Source of the DNA: Flavobacteriaceae bacterium
GTDB taxonomy: Bacteria > Bacteroidota > Bacteroidia > Flavobacteriales > Flavobacteriaceae
DNA: 64,000 nucleotides
NCBI GenBank assembly: GCA_947451525.1
Contig: CANFZM010000002.1
Span: forward strand, 1-64,000
Direction of reading: 5' to 3'
Below the pieces are notes generated by a model that ran no database searches, had not been told where the DNA came from, and was given only the letters and a program-made list of their open reading frames with translations. Positions 1 through 7,693 of the stretch are shown here, one piece after another. The stretch's first letter is position 1; the number at the start of each line of letters is the position of its first letter. The position numbers were made by a program, and so were the translations under genes.

Positions 1-1737
1 GGTGATCCTGCTAAGAGACAAGCGGTAACTAATCCAACTAAGACTATTGCTTCTATCAAACGTTTTATGGGTCATTCTTTTTCTGAAGTTTCGGCTGAGG
101 CAAAAAGAGTTCCTTATTCTGTAGTAAAAGGAGACAACAATACACCACGTGTGGATATTGATGGTCGTTTGTATACTGCACAAGAATTGTCAGCTATGAC
201 ACTTCAAAAAATGAAAAAAACTGCTGAAGACTATTTAGGTCAAACAGTTACTGAAGCGGTTATTACTGTTCCTGCTTACTTTAATGATGCACAACGTCAA
301 GCTACAAAAGAAGCTGGTGAAATTGCAGGTCTTAAAGTTATGCGTATTATCAACGAACCTACAGCTGCAGCTTTGGCTTATGGTTTAGATAAAAAAGGTA
401 AAGATCAAAAAATTGCTGTTTACGATTTAGGTGGAGGTACATTTGATATTTCTGTTCTTGAATTAGGAGACGGAGTTTTTGAAGTATTATCTACAAATGG
501 TGATACTCACCTTGGTGGAGATGATTTTGACCATGAAATTATTGACTGGTTAGCTGACGAATTTAAAACGGAAGAAGGTATTGATTTACGTTTAGATCCA
601 ATGTCTTTGCAACGTTTAAAAGAAGCTGCTGAAAAAGCAAAAATTGAATTATCTTCTTCTTCTGAAACTGAAATCAATTTACCTTATGTAACTGCTACAG
701 CTTCTGGACCAAAACACTTAGTAAAAAAATTAACTAGAGCTAAATTTGAGCAATTGACGGATTCATTAGTGAAACGTTCCATGGCACCAGTTGCTAAAGC
801 TTTAAAAGATGCAGGTTTATCTGTTTCTGATATTGACGAAGTTATTCTTGTAGGAGGTTCTACTCGTATGCCAAGAATTGCTGACGAAGTGGAAAAATTC
901 TTTGGTAAAAAAGCGTCTAAAGGAGTTAACCCTGATGAAGTTGTTGCAATTGGAGCAGCTATTCAAGGTGGAGTTCTTTCTGGAGATGTAAAAGATGTAT
1001 TGTTGTTAGACGTTACTCCTTTATCTTTAGGTATCGAAACTATGGGTGGTGTTATGACAACTCTTATCGAGTCTAATACAACTATTCCAACTAAAAAATC
1101 GCAAATTTTCTCTACAGCTGCAGATTCTCAGCCAACTGTTGAACTACACGTTCTTCAAGGTGCAAGAGCAATGGCTGCAGATAACAAAACTATTGGTCGT
1201 TTCAATTTAGATGGTATTCCACCAGCACCAAGAGGAGTTCCACAAATTGAAGTTACTTTTGATATTGATGCTAATGGTATCATCAAAGTTTCTGCTACAG
1301 ACAAAGGAACTGGAAAATCGCATGATATTCGTATCGAAGCTTCTTCTGGTTTAACTGCTGAAGAAATCGAAAGAATGAAGAAAGATGCTGAAGCAAATGC
1401 TGGAGCGGATAAAATCGCTAGAGAAAGAGCTGAAAAATTGAACGAAGCAGACGGAATGATCTTCCAAACTGAATCTCAATTGAAAGAACTTGGTGATAAA
1501 TTAACTGACGATCACAAAACAGCAATTGAATATGCTCTAACTGAATTGAGAATGGCACACCAATCGCAAGATTTAGAGGCTATCCAAAAAGGTTTAGACA
1601 ACATCAATGCTGCTTGGAAAACTGCAACGGAAGCAATGTATGCTCAAGGTGGTGACCAAGGTCAAGCACAACAAGCTGCTCCATCAGAGCCACAAGGAGA
1701 TAACACTCAAGATGTGGAATTTGAAGAAGTTAAATAA
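1..1737 (+). CDS. dnaK: Chaperone DnaK (Hsp70), 5' end missing
   Basis: ATP-dependent Hsp70 chaperone of the cytoplasm, working with DnaJ and GrpE. The frame is open from base 1 and starts inside the nucleotide-binding domain (GDPAKRQAV), so about 50 N-terminal residues lie outside the window. The ORF track begins only at an internal Met at 67. Visible motifs are the phosphate-binding DLGGGTFD, the [11 protein letters not shown] block, the interdomain linker [15 protein letters not shown], the substrate-binding domain and a lid ending in the typical acidic DVEFEEVK tail. It is followed by a strong terminator at 1771-1800. Confidence 0.98.
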   Translation, partial: GDPAKRQAVTNPTKTIASIKRFMGHSFSEVSAEAKRVPYSVVKGDNNTPRVDIDGRLYTAQELSAMTLQKMKKTAEDYLGQTVTEAVITVPAYFNDAQRQATKEAGEIAGLKVMRIINEPTAAALAYGLDKKGKDQKIAVYDLGGGTFDISVLELGDGVFEVLSTNGDTHLGGDDFDHEIIDWLADEFKTEEGIDLRLDPMSLQRLKEAAEKAKIELSSSSETEINLPYVTATASGPKHLVKKLTRAKFEQLTDSLVKRSMAPVAKALKDAGLSVSDIDEVILVGGSTRMPRIADEVEKFFGKKASKGVNPDEVVAIGAAIQGGVLSGDVKDVLLLDVTPLSLGIETMGGVMTTLIESNTTIPTKKSQIFSTAADSQPTVELHVLQGARAMAADNKTIGRFNLDGIPPAPRGVPQIEVTFDIDANGIIKVSATDKGTGKSHDIRIEASSGLTAEEIERMKKDAEANAGADKIARERAEKLNEADGMIFQTESQLKELGDKLTDDHKTAIEYALTELRMAHQSQDLEAIQKGLDNINAAWKTATEAMYAQGGDQGQAQQAAPSEPQGDNTQDVEFEEVK

Positions 1738-1745
1738 GTATTAAG

Positions 1746-1800
1746 ATATTAGTACAAAGTATTAAGACTAAACCGAGCAAGAAAATTGCTCGGTTTTTTT
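1746..1800 (+). repeat. Direct repeat, copy 1 (55 bp, contains dnaK terminator)
   Basis: The segment beginning ATATTAGTACAAAGTATTAA and running through the terminator hairpin is repeated at 2312-2366 with one substitution and one indel in the loop. The two copies bracket the DUF4258/DUF2283 gene pair. Confidence 0.92.
1771..1800 (+). terminator. Intrinsic terminator of dnaK (copy 1 of 3)
   Basis: A perfect 10-bp stem (AACCGAGCAA / TTGCTCGGTT) with loop GAAAA is followed by a T run. The same stem recurs at 2337-2360 and 4123-4146. Confidence 0.93.
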
Positions 1801-1814
1801 AATGTTTGTGTCTA

Positions 1815-1845
1815 TTGTTTTTTTAAACCTAATTTAATATATTTG
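1815..1845 (+). promoter_or_regulatory. Bacteroidetes-type promoter for the DUF4258 cassette
   Basis: TATATTTG at 1838-1845 matches the -7 consensus TAnnTTTG, and TTG at 1815-1817 can serve as the -33 box with a 20-bp spacer. It lies 18 bp before the ATG at 1864, so the cassette has its own promoter downstream of the dnaK terminator. Confidence 0.6.
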
Positions 1846-1863
1846 TGTATCAAAAAACGATTT

Positions 1864-2100
1864 ATGCTATTTGAATTTTCCTCACATAGTTTGGAACAAA
1901 TTAAATTACGTTCCATCACTAAAGAGATTGTAGAGTTAGTTATAAATGAGCCTGATGAAATAATTATTGAAGAGAATAATCAACAAATTTTTCAAAAAAT
2001 TATTGAAAATTATTTATATAGAGTTTTTGTTAACTCAAATAAAACACCTTCAATTATAAAAACTGTTTATAGAACTTCTAAAATCAATAAATACTTGTAA
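1864..2100 (+). CDS. DUF4258 family small protein
   Basis: A 78-residue protein with the DUF4258 layout: an N-terminal FSSHSLEQIKLR, a helix with DEIIIE, then LYRVFV and a C-terminal TVYRTSKINKY strand. The track start at 1786 is a TTG inside the terminator hairpin. I chose the ATG at 1864 because it follows a good promoter and gives a normal-length domain. The DUF2283 gene follows after 2 bp, so the two are co-transcribed. DUF4258/DUF2283 neighbours have the look of toxin-antitoxin modules, but that role is inferred only. The pair sits between duplicated dnaK terminators. Confidence 0.8.
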   Translation: MLFEFSSHSLEQIKLRSITKEIVELVINEPDEIIIEENNQQIFQKIIENYLYRVFVNSNKTPSIIKTVYRTSKINKYL

Positions 2101-2102
2101 AT

Positions 2103-2297
2103 ATGAAAGTTAAATATGATAAAGAAACAGATATATTGTATATCACTTTAAGTGATGAAGCAATTGAAGAATCAGATGAAGAAAAAAAAGGATTCATTTT
2201 AGATTATTCTAAAAATGGTGAATTGGTAGGAATAGAAGTGCTAAATGCTTCAAAATCATCAATCAATCCAGCTAAAGTTGAATATGAAGTAGCATAA
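2103..2297 (+). CDS. DUF2283 family small protein
   Basis: A 64-residue protein with the DUF2283 signature: KVKYDKETDILYITLS, an acidic middle, then GFILDYSKNGELVGIEVLNAS. It starts 2 bp after the DUF4258 stop. The fold is expected to be a small beta-sheet. It could be the antitoxin-like partner of the upstream gene; this is inferred from gene order and size, not shown by the sequence. Confidence 0.85.
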   Translation: MKVKYDKETDILYITLSDEAIEESDEEKKGFILDYSKNGELVGIEVLNASKSSINPAKVEYEVA

Positions 2298-2311
2298 TTT
2301 TTTTAATTTTA

Positions 2312-2366
2312 ATATTGGTACAAAGTATTAAGACTAAACCGAGCAAGAAATTGCTCGGTTTTTTTT
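2312..2366 (+). repeat. Direct repeat, copy 2
   Basis: Second copy of the 55-bp segment at 1746-1800 (starts ATATTGGTACAAAGTATTAA), again ending in the terminator hairpin. Confidence 0.92.
2337..2366 (+). terminator. Intrinsic terminator (copy 2 of 3)
   Basis: Stem AACCGAGCAA / TTGCTCGGTT with loop GAAA and an 8-T run. It terminates the DUF4258/DUF2283 unit and lies just beyond the 3' end of blh on the other strand. Confidence 0.92.
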
Positions 2367-2378
2367 ATTGATTATATT

Positions 2379-3269
2379 CTACTTTTTATTATTAAACATT
2401 TTTGTTATCACAAAAGCATGAGGAAAAGTTATTGCTGCTAAAAAAGAAAAAAAGATGGCATTAAATATTTGCTTGTCCTTAAATATATAATAAAGTAGGA
2501 TAATTCCAATAATAGATATTATCCAATATACTAATGCCGTTTTACAATAGGATTTAAAATTTTGCAATGAATATTCACCATATAAATAATTCATTTGTTC
2601 TAAAATTGAAGGAATACTGTGCCACAAGATAAAATATAAAGAGAATCCCCAAATCAAACTTGATGTTTTGAAAATGATGGTAAACACTATTAAATAGAAT
2701 AACTCTTTAAGAATTTTTTCTCTTAACCTTTTATAAATATAATAAGTGTAAACTACTATTATAAAAAAAGCACTTCCAAATATTTTGAATAGTAGAGGTA
2801 GATAAAATGTTGGCATTCTAATCTTAGTAATTTCGAAAATTATATTTTCAACTTCTGATGTATGAAAAATAAATAGCAGTAATAGAATAAAAAGCCCGTA
2901 AGAAAAACCAATGGAATTGCAAATCCAATTCGGATATAATCCAATTAACTCTTTCCATTGCTGTTCCCCAAAATGAAAAGCACTAACTATTATAAATAAG
3001 AAAAGTGCAAACCATGGTAAGAAGTAAAATAGTATCGCACTTAAGATTACAATTAAGATGTAGATTATTAGCGTTTTAATAAAAAAAGAAGTGTTTTTTT
3101 TATTGTTTTTGTTTTCAATTAAGAGCAAATCATTAGCTCCATGCAAGATTCCGAATGAAAAAATGAATGAAAATCCTAAAATTATTTGAATTTGATTAGA
3201 AAAAAATGAATCTAACCATAACCCAAAAAAGCTTGCTACTATTGCAATATTTGAATATTTACCCATCAT
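2379..3269 (-). CDS. blh: Brp/Blh family beta-carotene 15,15'-dioxygenase
   Basis: Integral membrane enzyme that cleaves beta-carotene into two retinal molecules, supplying the chromophore of the divergent proteorhodopsin. The 296-residue protein is almost entirely hydrophobic helices and keeps the family's four conserved histidines: ILHGAND (H43), SAFHFGEQQW (H99), ILWHSIPS (H217) and TFPHAF (H284), the presumed iron ligands. Two adjacent ATG codons (MM) are possible starts. It is divergent from the rhodopsin gene across a 107-bp region rich in TGTTTA/TAAACA words. No carotenoid (crt) genes are in this window, so beta-carotene must be made elsewhere. Confidence 0.93.
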   Translation of the reverse strand: MMGKYSNIAIVASFFGLWLDSFFSNQIQIILGFSFIFSFGILHGANDLLLIENKNNKKNTSFFIKTLIIYILIVILSAILFYFLPWFALFLFIIVSAFHFGEQQWKELIGLYPNWICNSIGFSYGLFILLLLFIFHTSEVENIIFEITKIRMPTFYLPLLFKIFGSAFFIIVVYTYYIYKRLREKILKELFYLIVFTIIFKTSSLIWGFSLYFILWHSIPSILEQMNYLYGEYSLQNFKSYCKTALVYWIISIIGIILLYYIFKDKQIFNAIFFSFLAAITFPHAFVITKMFNNKK

Positions 3270-3277
3270 GTTTTATA

Positions 3278-3357
3278 TTTTGTTTAAAAATATGAAAAAA
3301 AAATTAAACAAAATGCTTTTTTATTGTTTAATTATTCATATGTTTGTTTAAACAAAC
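3278..3357. promoter_or_regulatory. Shared blh-proteorhodopsin control region with palindromes
   Basis: The divergent intergenic region carries TGTTTA at 3281, 3325 and 3345 and its complement TAAACA at 3305 and 3349. A perfect 16-bp palindrome GTTTGTTTAAACAAAC lies at 3342-3357, and a 10-bp inverted repeat TTTTGTTTAA/TTAAACAAAA at 3278-3287 and 3304-3313. A -7-like box TATGTTTG (3339-3346) overlaps the 16-bp palindrome 31 bp before the rhodopsin ATG. This arrangement suggests an operator for a dimeric regulator, possibly a light- or carotenoid-linked one; the regulator is not identified here. Confidence 0.6.
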
Positions 3358-3376
3358 CCCTTAAAAATAATTTATT

Positions 3377-4102
3377 ATGACAAAATTTATGCTTATCCCA
3401 GGATTGATTGCAAAATTGTTACCTACTGATTATGTTGGTTTTACATTTTTTGTTGGCTGTATGGCTATGATGGCTGCATCAGCATTTTTCTTTTTATCAT
3501 TGAATCAATTTGATAAAAAGTGGCGTACCTCTGTATTGGTTTCAGGTTTAATAACCTTCATTGCAGCAGTACATTATTTTTACATGAAGGAATATTGGGC
3601 AGAAATTGGTGAATCACCAACTTTTTTCCGTTATGTAGATTGGATTTTAACAGTGCCATTAATGTGTGTTGAATTTTATTTAATACTAAAAGTAGCTGGA
3701 GCAAAAACAGATTTATTATGGAAAATGATAGCACTATCATTAGTAATGCTTGTTACAGGATACGTTGGAGAAACAATTGATCGTCCAAATGCATGGATTT
3801 GGGGATTGGTTTCTGGAATAGCGTATTTCTTAATTGTTTATGAAATTTGGTTAGGTAAAGCATCCAAATTAGCGCAAGCAGCTGGCGGAGATGTATTAGC
3901 TTCCCACAAAATTTTATGTTGGTTCGTACTAGTAGGTTGGGCAATTTACCCATTAGGATACATGTTAGGAACGGATGGATGGTATACAGGTATTATTGGA
4001 AAAGGTAGCGTAGATGTAGCTTACAACATTGCAGATGCAATTAACAAAATTGGATTTGGTTTGGTTATTTACAATTTAGCTTCAAAATCCCAAACTAATT
4101 AA
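3377..4102 (+). CDS. Proteorhodopsin, light-driven proton pump (DTE type)
   Basis: Seven-helix retinal protein of the inner membrane, 241 residues. Helix C reads RYVDWILTVPLMCVEF, giving the proton-pump triad D88, T92, E99 (equivalent to D97/T101/E108 of marine proteorhodopsin). H66 matches the conserved His partner of the proton acceptor. The retinal Schiff-base lysine is K224 in ADAINKIGFG. The spectral tuning position (105 in marine numbering) is M96; Met there is typical of green-absorbing flavobacterial pumps. It is monocistronic, ends in its own terminator, and is divergent from blh. The NQ and NTQ motifs of sodium and chloride pumps are absent. Confidence 0.97.
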   Translation: MTKFMLIPGLIAKLLPTDYVGFTFFVGCMAMMAASAFFFLSLNQFDKKWRTSVLVSGLITFIAAVHYFYMKEYWAEIGESPTFFRYVDWILTVPLMCVEFYLILKVAGAKTDLLWKMIALSLVMLVTGYVGETIDRPNAWIWGLVSGIAYFLIVYEIWLGKASKLAQAAGGDVLASHKILCWFVLVGWAIYPLGYMLGTDGWYTGIIGKGSVDVAYNIADAINKIGFGLVIYNLASKSQTN

Positions 4103-4122
4103 TATTTCTATTTTCCAAATTA

Positions 4123-4153
4123 AACCGAGCAAGAAATTGCTCGGTTTTTTTAT
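4123..4153 (+). terminator. Intrinsic terminator of proteorhodopsin (copy 3 of 3)
   Basis: The stem and loop are identical to copy 2 (AACCGAGCAA-GAAA-TTGCTCGGTT), followed by T7. The upstream flank is different, so only the hairpin itself is shared. Confidence 0.93.
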
Positions 4154-4215
4154 TTAACATTTTTCAATAAGTTTATTTTGTATATTAGACATCACAATCA
4201 TCTAATTAGAAATAA

Positions 4216-4803
4216 ATGAAAAAAATATTTTTCCTAGTAGTACTTTCTTTAATTGGTTACAATTCCTTTGGTCAGAAAAAAAAATCGGCACCAAAAGCTA
4301 AACCTTTAACTGTTTTTGCAAAAGTGGATAATCTGGTAGCCGAAGTTAAAAACGGTACTTTTCAAATTACAATTAATGAAAATGGCACTCCAAAAGATGC
4401 TATTGAAGTTAAAACTGTAGAAACTAAATTTGCACCAACCGATTGTAAATTAACTCCCTTTAAAGCAAATGGTACGCAACTTTATCTATTATCATGGACA
4501 GAAAGCACACAGACAAAAACCGATTTAAAAACAGAAGATGCTGCTACTATTTATTCTAATATTTATGAATTAACTTCTAAAAAATTAATATTGTCTAACA
4601 AACAAGTTTCTAGTCATATTGTAGAAAAAGTATTTTTAGATAAATTAAAAAATGCTAGTGAAACCCAAGAAAGAAAGCATAGTGAAGGATTGGAATTCAA
4701 ATTAAATCCGGATGGTTCAATTATTCAGAAAACCAAAACCCAAGAAAATAAGTTGGTTTATGATGTTGCTAAAATGCAATATGTAATTTCTAAGAAAAAA
4801 TAA
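4216..4803 (+). CDS. Secreted protein of unknown function
   Basis: 195 residues with a clear signal peptide (MKKIFFLVVLSLIGYNSFGQ, then a Lys-rich stretch), so it is exported to the periplasm or outer membrane. The mature part is charged and beta-rich with no motif I recognise, and there is no lipobox cysteine. It stands alone between the proteorhodopsin terminator and a bidirectional hairpin at 4814-4835. I assign no function. Confidence 0.75.
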   Translation: MKKIFFLVVLSLIGYNSFGQKKKSAPKAKPLTVFAKVDNLVAEVKNGTFQITINENGTPKDAIEVKTVETKFAPTDCKLTPFKANGTQLYLLSWTESTQTKTDLKTEDAATIYSNIYELTSKKLILSNKQVSSHIVEKVFLDKLKNASETQERKHSEGLEFKLNPDGSIIQKTKTQENKLVYDVAKMQYVISKKK

Positions 4804-4813
4804 AACAAAAAAA

Positions 4814-4841
4814 AACCGAGTTATTTAACTCGGTTTTTTAA
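4814..4841. terminator. Bidirectional terminator between convergent genes
   Basis: Stem AACCGAGTTA / TAACTCGGTT with a two-base loop. It has a T run on the right and an A run on the left, so it can end transcription on both strands. The stop codon of the minus-strand gene lies inside the hairpin. Confidence 0.88.
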
Positions 4842-5069
4842 TATAAATTCAGTTGTTTTACTAATAAATTTTCTAGTCTTAGAAATTTTAACTTCTTTTA
4901 AATTAGAATGATACCGTTCGCAAAAATGAGAAGCAATCTCTGTATTTTCTTCCACAGATTCAAAAACATTTTCCTGGCATAAAGTACAAAACCGTACCTT
5001 TTCTTCTGAGGATAGTTCCAACCAATTCTCCTGACAGTGTCTTGGTATTACATTACTTTTAGTTGCCAT
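4821..5069 (-). CDS. Small Cys-rich protein (possible metal-binding)
   Basis: 82 residues with HCQENW followed by RFCTLCQENVFE and a later HFCERYH. This spacing, C-x-E-x-W then R-F-C-x-x-C, occurs in a family of small uncharacterised bacterial proteins and suggests a bound metal. No signal peptide or membrane segment is present. The stop lies in the terminator hairpin. The gene is 6 bp downstream of the cyclotransferase lipoprotein on the same strand, so the two are probably co-transcribed. Function unknown. Confidence 0.72.
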   Translation of the reverse strand: MATKSNVIPRHCQENWLELSSEEKVRFCTLCQENVFESVEENTEIASHFCERYHSNLKEVKISKTRKFISKTTEFILKNRVK

Positions 5070-5075
5070 GAGTAT

Positions 5076-6152
5076 TTATTGGTTTATTTTAATCTCAAAC
5101 ATTTTGTCCCAATTTTTTCCAGTTACAAAGAATGTTTTAGTTTTTGGGTTGTAGGCAATTCCGTTTAATACATCTACATCTGGTAATTTAGTTCTTTTGT
5201 TTTCTAAATCCGATAAATCTAGCATTGCTTCAACTGCACCACTTTTAGGATTAATAACAATTACAAAGTTTTTTTGATAAATATTACTGTAAATTTTACC
5301 ATCAACCCATTCTAATTCATTTATTGAAGGGATTTTAGATCCACCAGAATAAACATTTAAATAGTCAATTTGTTTTAATGTTTCTGGGTTCACAACATGA
5401 ATTTTCTCGGAACCATCATTATAATATAAATTCTTACCATCATTAGTCATTCCCCAACCTTCCATTTCTTTGTAATATGGCAATGTTTTTAATTTCTTAA
5501 ATGTATTAACATCATAAACATAACATTCGTTATTTTTCCAAGTTAATTGATAAATTTTTCCATTTAAAATTGAAATTCCTTCACCAAAGATTTTTTCTGG
5601 ATATTCTACTTTTTTCAAAATATTTCCAGTTTTATAATCTACTTTTCTCATGCTTGAAATACCTTTTATTCCAGTGTCATTTCCAGCACCATTTCCAGTT
5701 CCTTCATACAAAGTATCTCTATAAAACTCTAAACCTTCAGTGTAAGCCTTGATATCATGAGGGTAGGTGTTAACTATAGTATAAGTAAGAACTTTTGGAG
5801 TAATATCCGAAATCAATTCTACTCGAGAAGAATCTACTTCAGTAGAACCTTCAAAATAAATATTGGCCTTTAAATTTTGATACCCTAATTTTTGGTCTTT
5901 AAGCGCAAAACTGAATTTACTATTTCCTTTTACCGAACCAACTTTTAGGTTATTTATTGAGTAAACAATACTGTCAATTTTTTTATTACTGCTGTCTACA
6001 ACTTCTAATTTTATCGATTCTTTTGGCGTGTATTGCGCCTTTAAAACGGCTTCGTTAATGCTAAAAAAACTTTCTGTATTCGTATTGTCTTTACAACTTA
6101 CCACCAATAAAGTTGCTAATAAAATGAATGCTAATGCGTTATATTGTTTCAT
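5076..6152 (-). CDS. Glutaminyl-peptide cyclotransferase, lipoprotein
   Basis: Plant/bacterial-type glutamine cyclotransferase (beta-propeller), which converts N-terminal Gln of peptides to pyroglutamate. The track ORF starts at 6245, inside the SRP RNA gene. The real start is the ATG at 6152, which begins a lipoprotein signal peptide (MKQYNALAFILLATLLVVSC). An Ig-like segment of about 100 residues precedes the catalytic domain, which opens with YPHDIKAYTEGLEF and contains the family blocks YEGTG and WGMTNDG and a C-terminal LNGIAYNPKTKTFFVTGK. The corrected length is 358 residues. Confidence 0.88.
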   Translation of the reverse strand: MKQYNALAFILLATLLVVSCKDNTNTESFFSINEAVLKAQYTPKESIKLEVVDSSNKKIDSIVYSINNLKVGSVKGNSKFSFALKDQKLGYQNLKANIYFEGSTEVDSSRVELISDITPKVLTYTIVNTYPHDIKAYTEGLEFYRDTLYEGTGNGAGNDTGIKGISSMRKVDYKTGNILKKVEYPEKIFGEGISILNGKIYQLTWKNNECYVYDVNTFKKLKTLPYYKEMEGWGMTNDGKNLYYNDGSEKIHVVNPETLKQIDYLNVYSGGSKIPSINELEWVDGKIYSNIYQKNFVIVINPKSGAVEAMLDLSDLENKRTKLPDVDVLNGIAYNPKTKTFFVTGKNWDKMFEIKINQ

Positions 6153-6206
6153 TATAAAAAGGTTGAATTTTATTGTTACAAATGTATTATTTAAGATGTT
6201 AATTTC

Positions 6207-6236
6207 TTGCAAAAATATAAAAAGATTGTATATTTG
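6207..6236 (+). promoter_or_regulatory. Promoter of the SRP RNA gene
   Basis: TTG (6207-6209), a 19-bp spacer and TATATTTG (6229-6236) match the Bacteroidetes -33/-7 consensus. The expected transcription start is close to 6241, where the RNA helix begins. Confidence 0.8.
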
Positions 6237-6240
6237 CAGC

Positions 6241-6333
6241 GGCAAGTCCTACACGACCAGCTCCTGCAGACTCCTCCAGGATGGGAACATAGCAAAGGTA
6301 TGTGGTTGAGCGGTGCGATGTAGGTCGCTTGCC
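6241..6333 (+). ncRNA. ffs: Bacterial small SRP RNA (4.5S RNA)
   Basis: RNA of the signal recognition particle, which binds Ffh for co-translational membrane targeting. The ends pair (GGCAAG near 6241 with CTTGCC near 6333; CGACC with GGTCG inside). The apex carries the domain IV signature: CCAGG, a GGAA tetraloop inside GGGAAC, then AGCA, forming the asymmetric and symmetric internal loops that bind Ffh. A consensus promoter lies just upstream and a terminator follows. The boundaries are set by the terminal helix and may be off by a few bases. Confidence 0.9.
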
Positions 6334-6343
6334 ATTTTTAATC

Positions 6344-6369
6344 TCCGAACTCGTTTCGGATTTTTTTTT
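6344..6369 (+). terminator. Terminator of SRP RNA gene
   Basis: Short stem TCCGAA / TTCGGA with loop CTCGT, followed by a run of nine T. Confidence 0.85.
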
Positions 6370-6469
6370 GCCCAAAAACTCCCGTACAATTTTCCTAATT
6401 ACCTAAAAATTCAATTTATTCCTTTAGGTTACATTAAGTTTTCTATCTTTAGACTCTAATTCAGAATTT

Positions 6470-6850
6470 ATGAAATTTCAACCAATAGTTCCAATGATTT
6501 GGACTAAAGAATTGCACGAAACCGTCGATTTTTACTGTGATATTTTAGGATTTACCTGCGGAAATTACAATGAAGATTGGGGTTGGGCAGCCATCCACAA
6601 AGACGATTGCGAAATAATGATTGCCAAACCCAATGAACATACTCCATTTGAAAGACCTTATTTTTCGGGAACATTTTACATTAAAACCGACGATGTGGAT
6701 GCACTTTGGAACCAAATAAAAGACAAAGTAAAAATTGCTTACGATATTGAAAATTTTGATTGGAACATGCGCGAATTTGCCATTTACGACAACAATAGTT
6801 ACATAATACAGTTTGGGCAAGATTTAGTTAGAAAAGCAATTAGTAACTAG
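6470..6850 (+). CDS. VOC (glyoxalase/bleomycin resistance) superfamily protein
   Basis: 126-residue protein with one VOC-type beta-alpha-beta-beta-beta unit pair: an opening MIWTKELHETVDFYCDILGF, a central DDCEIMIAKPNE, and a closing FAIYDNNSYIIQFGQ. This is typical of glyoxalase-like proteins in Bacteroidetes. The fold usually binds a metal and a small substrate or antibiotic; the substrate cannot be told here. It is followed 40 bp later by an SDR gene on the same strand, possibly co-transcribed. Confidence 0.85.
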   Translation: MKFQPIVPMIWTKELHETVDFYCDILGFTCGNYNEDWGWAAIHKDDCEIMIAKPNEHTPFERPYFSGTFYIKTDDVDALWNQIKDKVKIAYDIENFDWNMREFAIYDNNSYIIQFGQDLVRKAISN

Positions 6851-6889
6851 TAATTAGTTCTAAATTCTGAAATTAAATTCAAAAAATAA

Positions 6890-7693
6890 ATGAGTAAAGT
6901 AGTTTTAATAACCGGTGCATCTTCAGGAATAGGAAAATCCATAGGAGAGTTTTTGCATGCCAAAGGATTTACCGTATATGGCACCAGCAGAAATCCAGAG
7001 CGAATATCTAATTCTGTTTTTCCGTTATTGGCTTTAGACGTTCGCAACAAAGAAAGCATCCAAAAAGCAGTAGCCGAGGTAATCCAAAAATCGGGTAGGG
7101 TAGATGTAGTGATTAATAACGCCGGGGTTGGAATTACTGGCCCAATCGAAGAAATTCCCACCGAAGAAATTAAAAACAATTTCGAAACCAACCTTTTTGG
7201 ACCAATCGAAGTAATGAAAGCCGTTTTGCCTGCCATGCGTTCGCAAAATTCGGGCTTGATTATCAACATTACCTCCATTGCAGGCTATATGGGATTGCCG
7301 TATCGCGGAATTTACTCTGCCTCCAAAGGCGCACTAGAACTCATTACCGAGGCCTTACGAATGGAAGTAAAATCCTTCGGAGTTCACATTACCAACGTTG
7401 CCCCGGGTGATTTTGCTACCAATATTGCTGCCGGAAGATTTCATGCTCCTTTAGTAAAAGGATCCGCCTATGAAATTCCTTATGGAACCACTCTTAGCAT
7501 GATGAACGAACATGTAGATAGTGGCAATAATCCCAACGAAATGGCAGAGGCTATTTATAAAATTATCCAAATTCCAAACCCTAAAGGGCATTACAAAATT
7601 GGTGCTTTTATGCAAAAATTCTCCATCGTCTTAAAACGTATTTTACCAGATAAAGTCTATGAGAAAATGCTTATGAATCATTATAAAATTTAA
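6890..7693 (+). CDS. SDR family oxidoreductase
   Basis: 267-residue classical short-chain dehydrogenase/reductase. The NAD(P)-binding TGASSGIG is at residues 8-15, NNAG at 76-79, catalytic S129 in ITSIAG, and Y142-x3-K146 in YSASK. The C-terminal extension (about 70 residues) with a basic tail suggests membrane association. The substrate is unknown; the closest well-known group includes retinol- and steroid-type SDRs, which alone does not link it to the nearby retinal genes. Confidence 0.9.
   Translation: MSKVVLITGASSGIGKSIGEFLHAKGFTVYGTSRNPERISNSVFPLLALDVRNKESIQKAVAEVIQKSGRVDVVINNAGVGITGPIEEIPTEEIKNNFETNLFGPIEVMKAVLPAMRSQNSGLIINITSIAGYMGLPYRGIYSASKGALELITEALRMEVKSFGVHITNVAPGDFATNIAAGRFHAPLVKGSAYEIPYGTTLSMMNEHVDSGNNPNEMAEAIYKIIQIPNPKGHYKIGAFMQKFSIVLKRILPDKVYEKMLMNHYKI

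Noticed and set aside
1786-1863. Upstream extension of the DUF4258 ORF
   Set aside because: It begins at a TTG inside the terminator hairpin and upstream of the promoter; the ATG at 1864 is the better start.
6153-6245. N-terminal extension of the cyclotransferase ORF
   Set aside because: It runs into the SRP RNA gene and would put residues before a clear lipoprotein signal peptide starting at 6152.
6028-6309. 93-aa plus-strand ORF
   Set aside because: Overlaps the cyclotransferase gene and the SRP RNA; no protein-like features.
6890-7693. SDR gene as a retinal/retinol dehydrogenase linked to proteorhodopsin
   Set aside because: Motifs only support a generic classical SDR; it is 2.8 kb away and separated by other transcription units.
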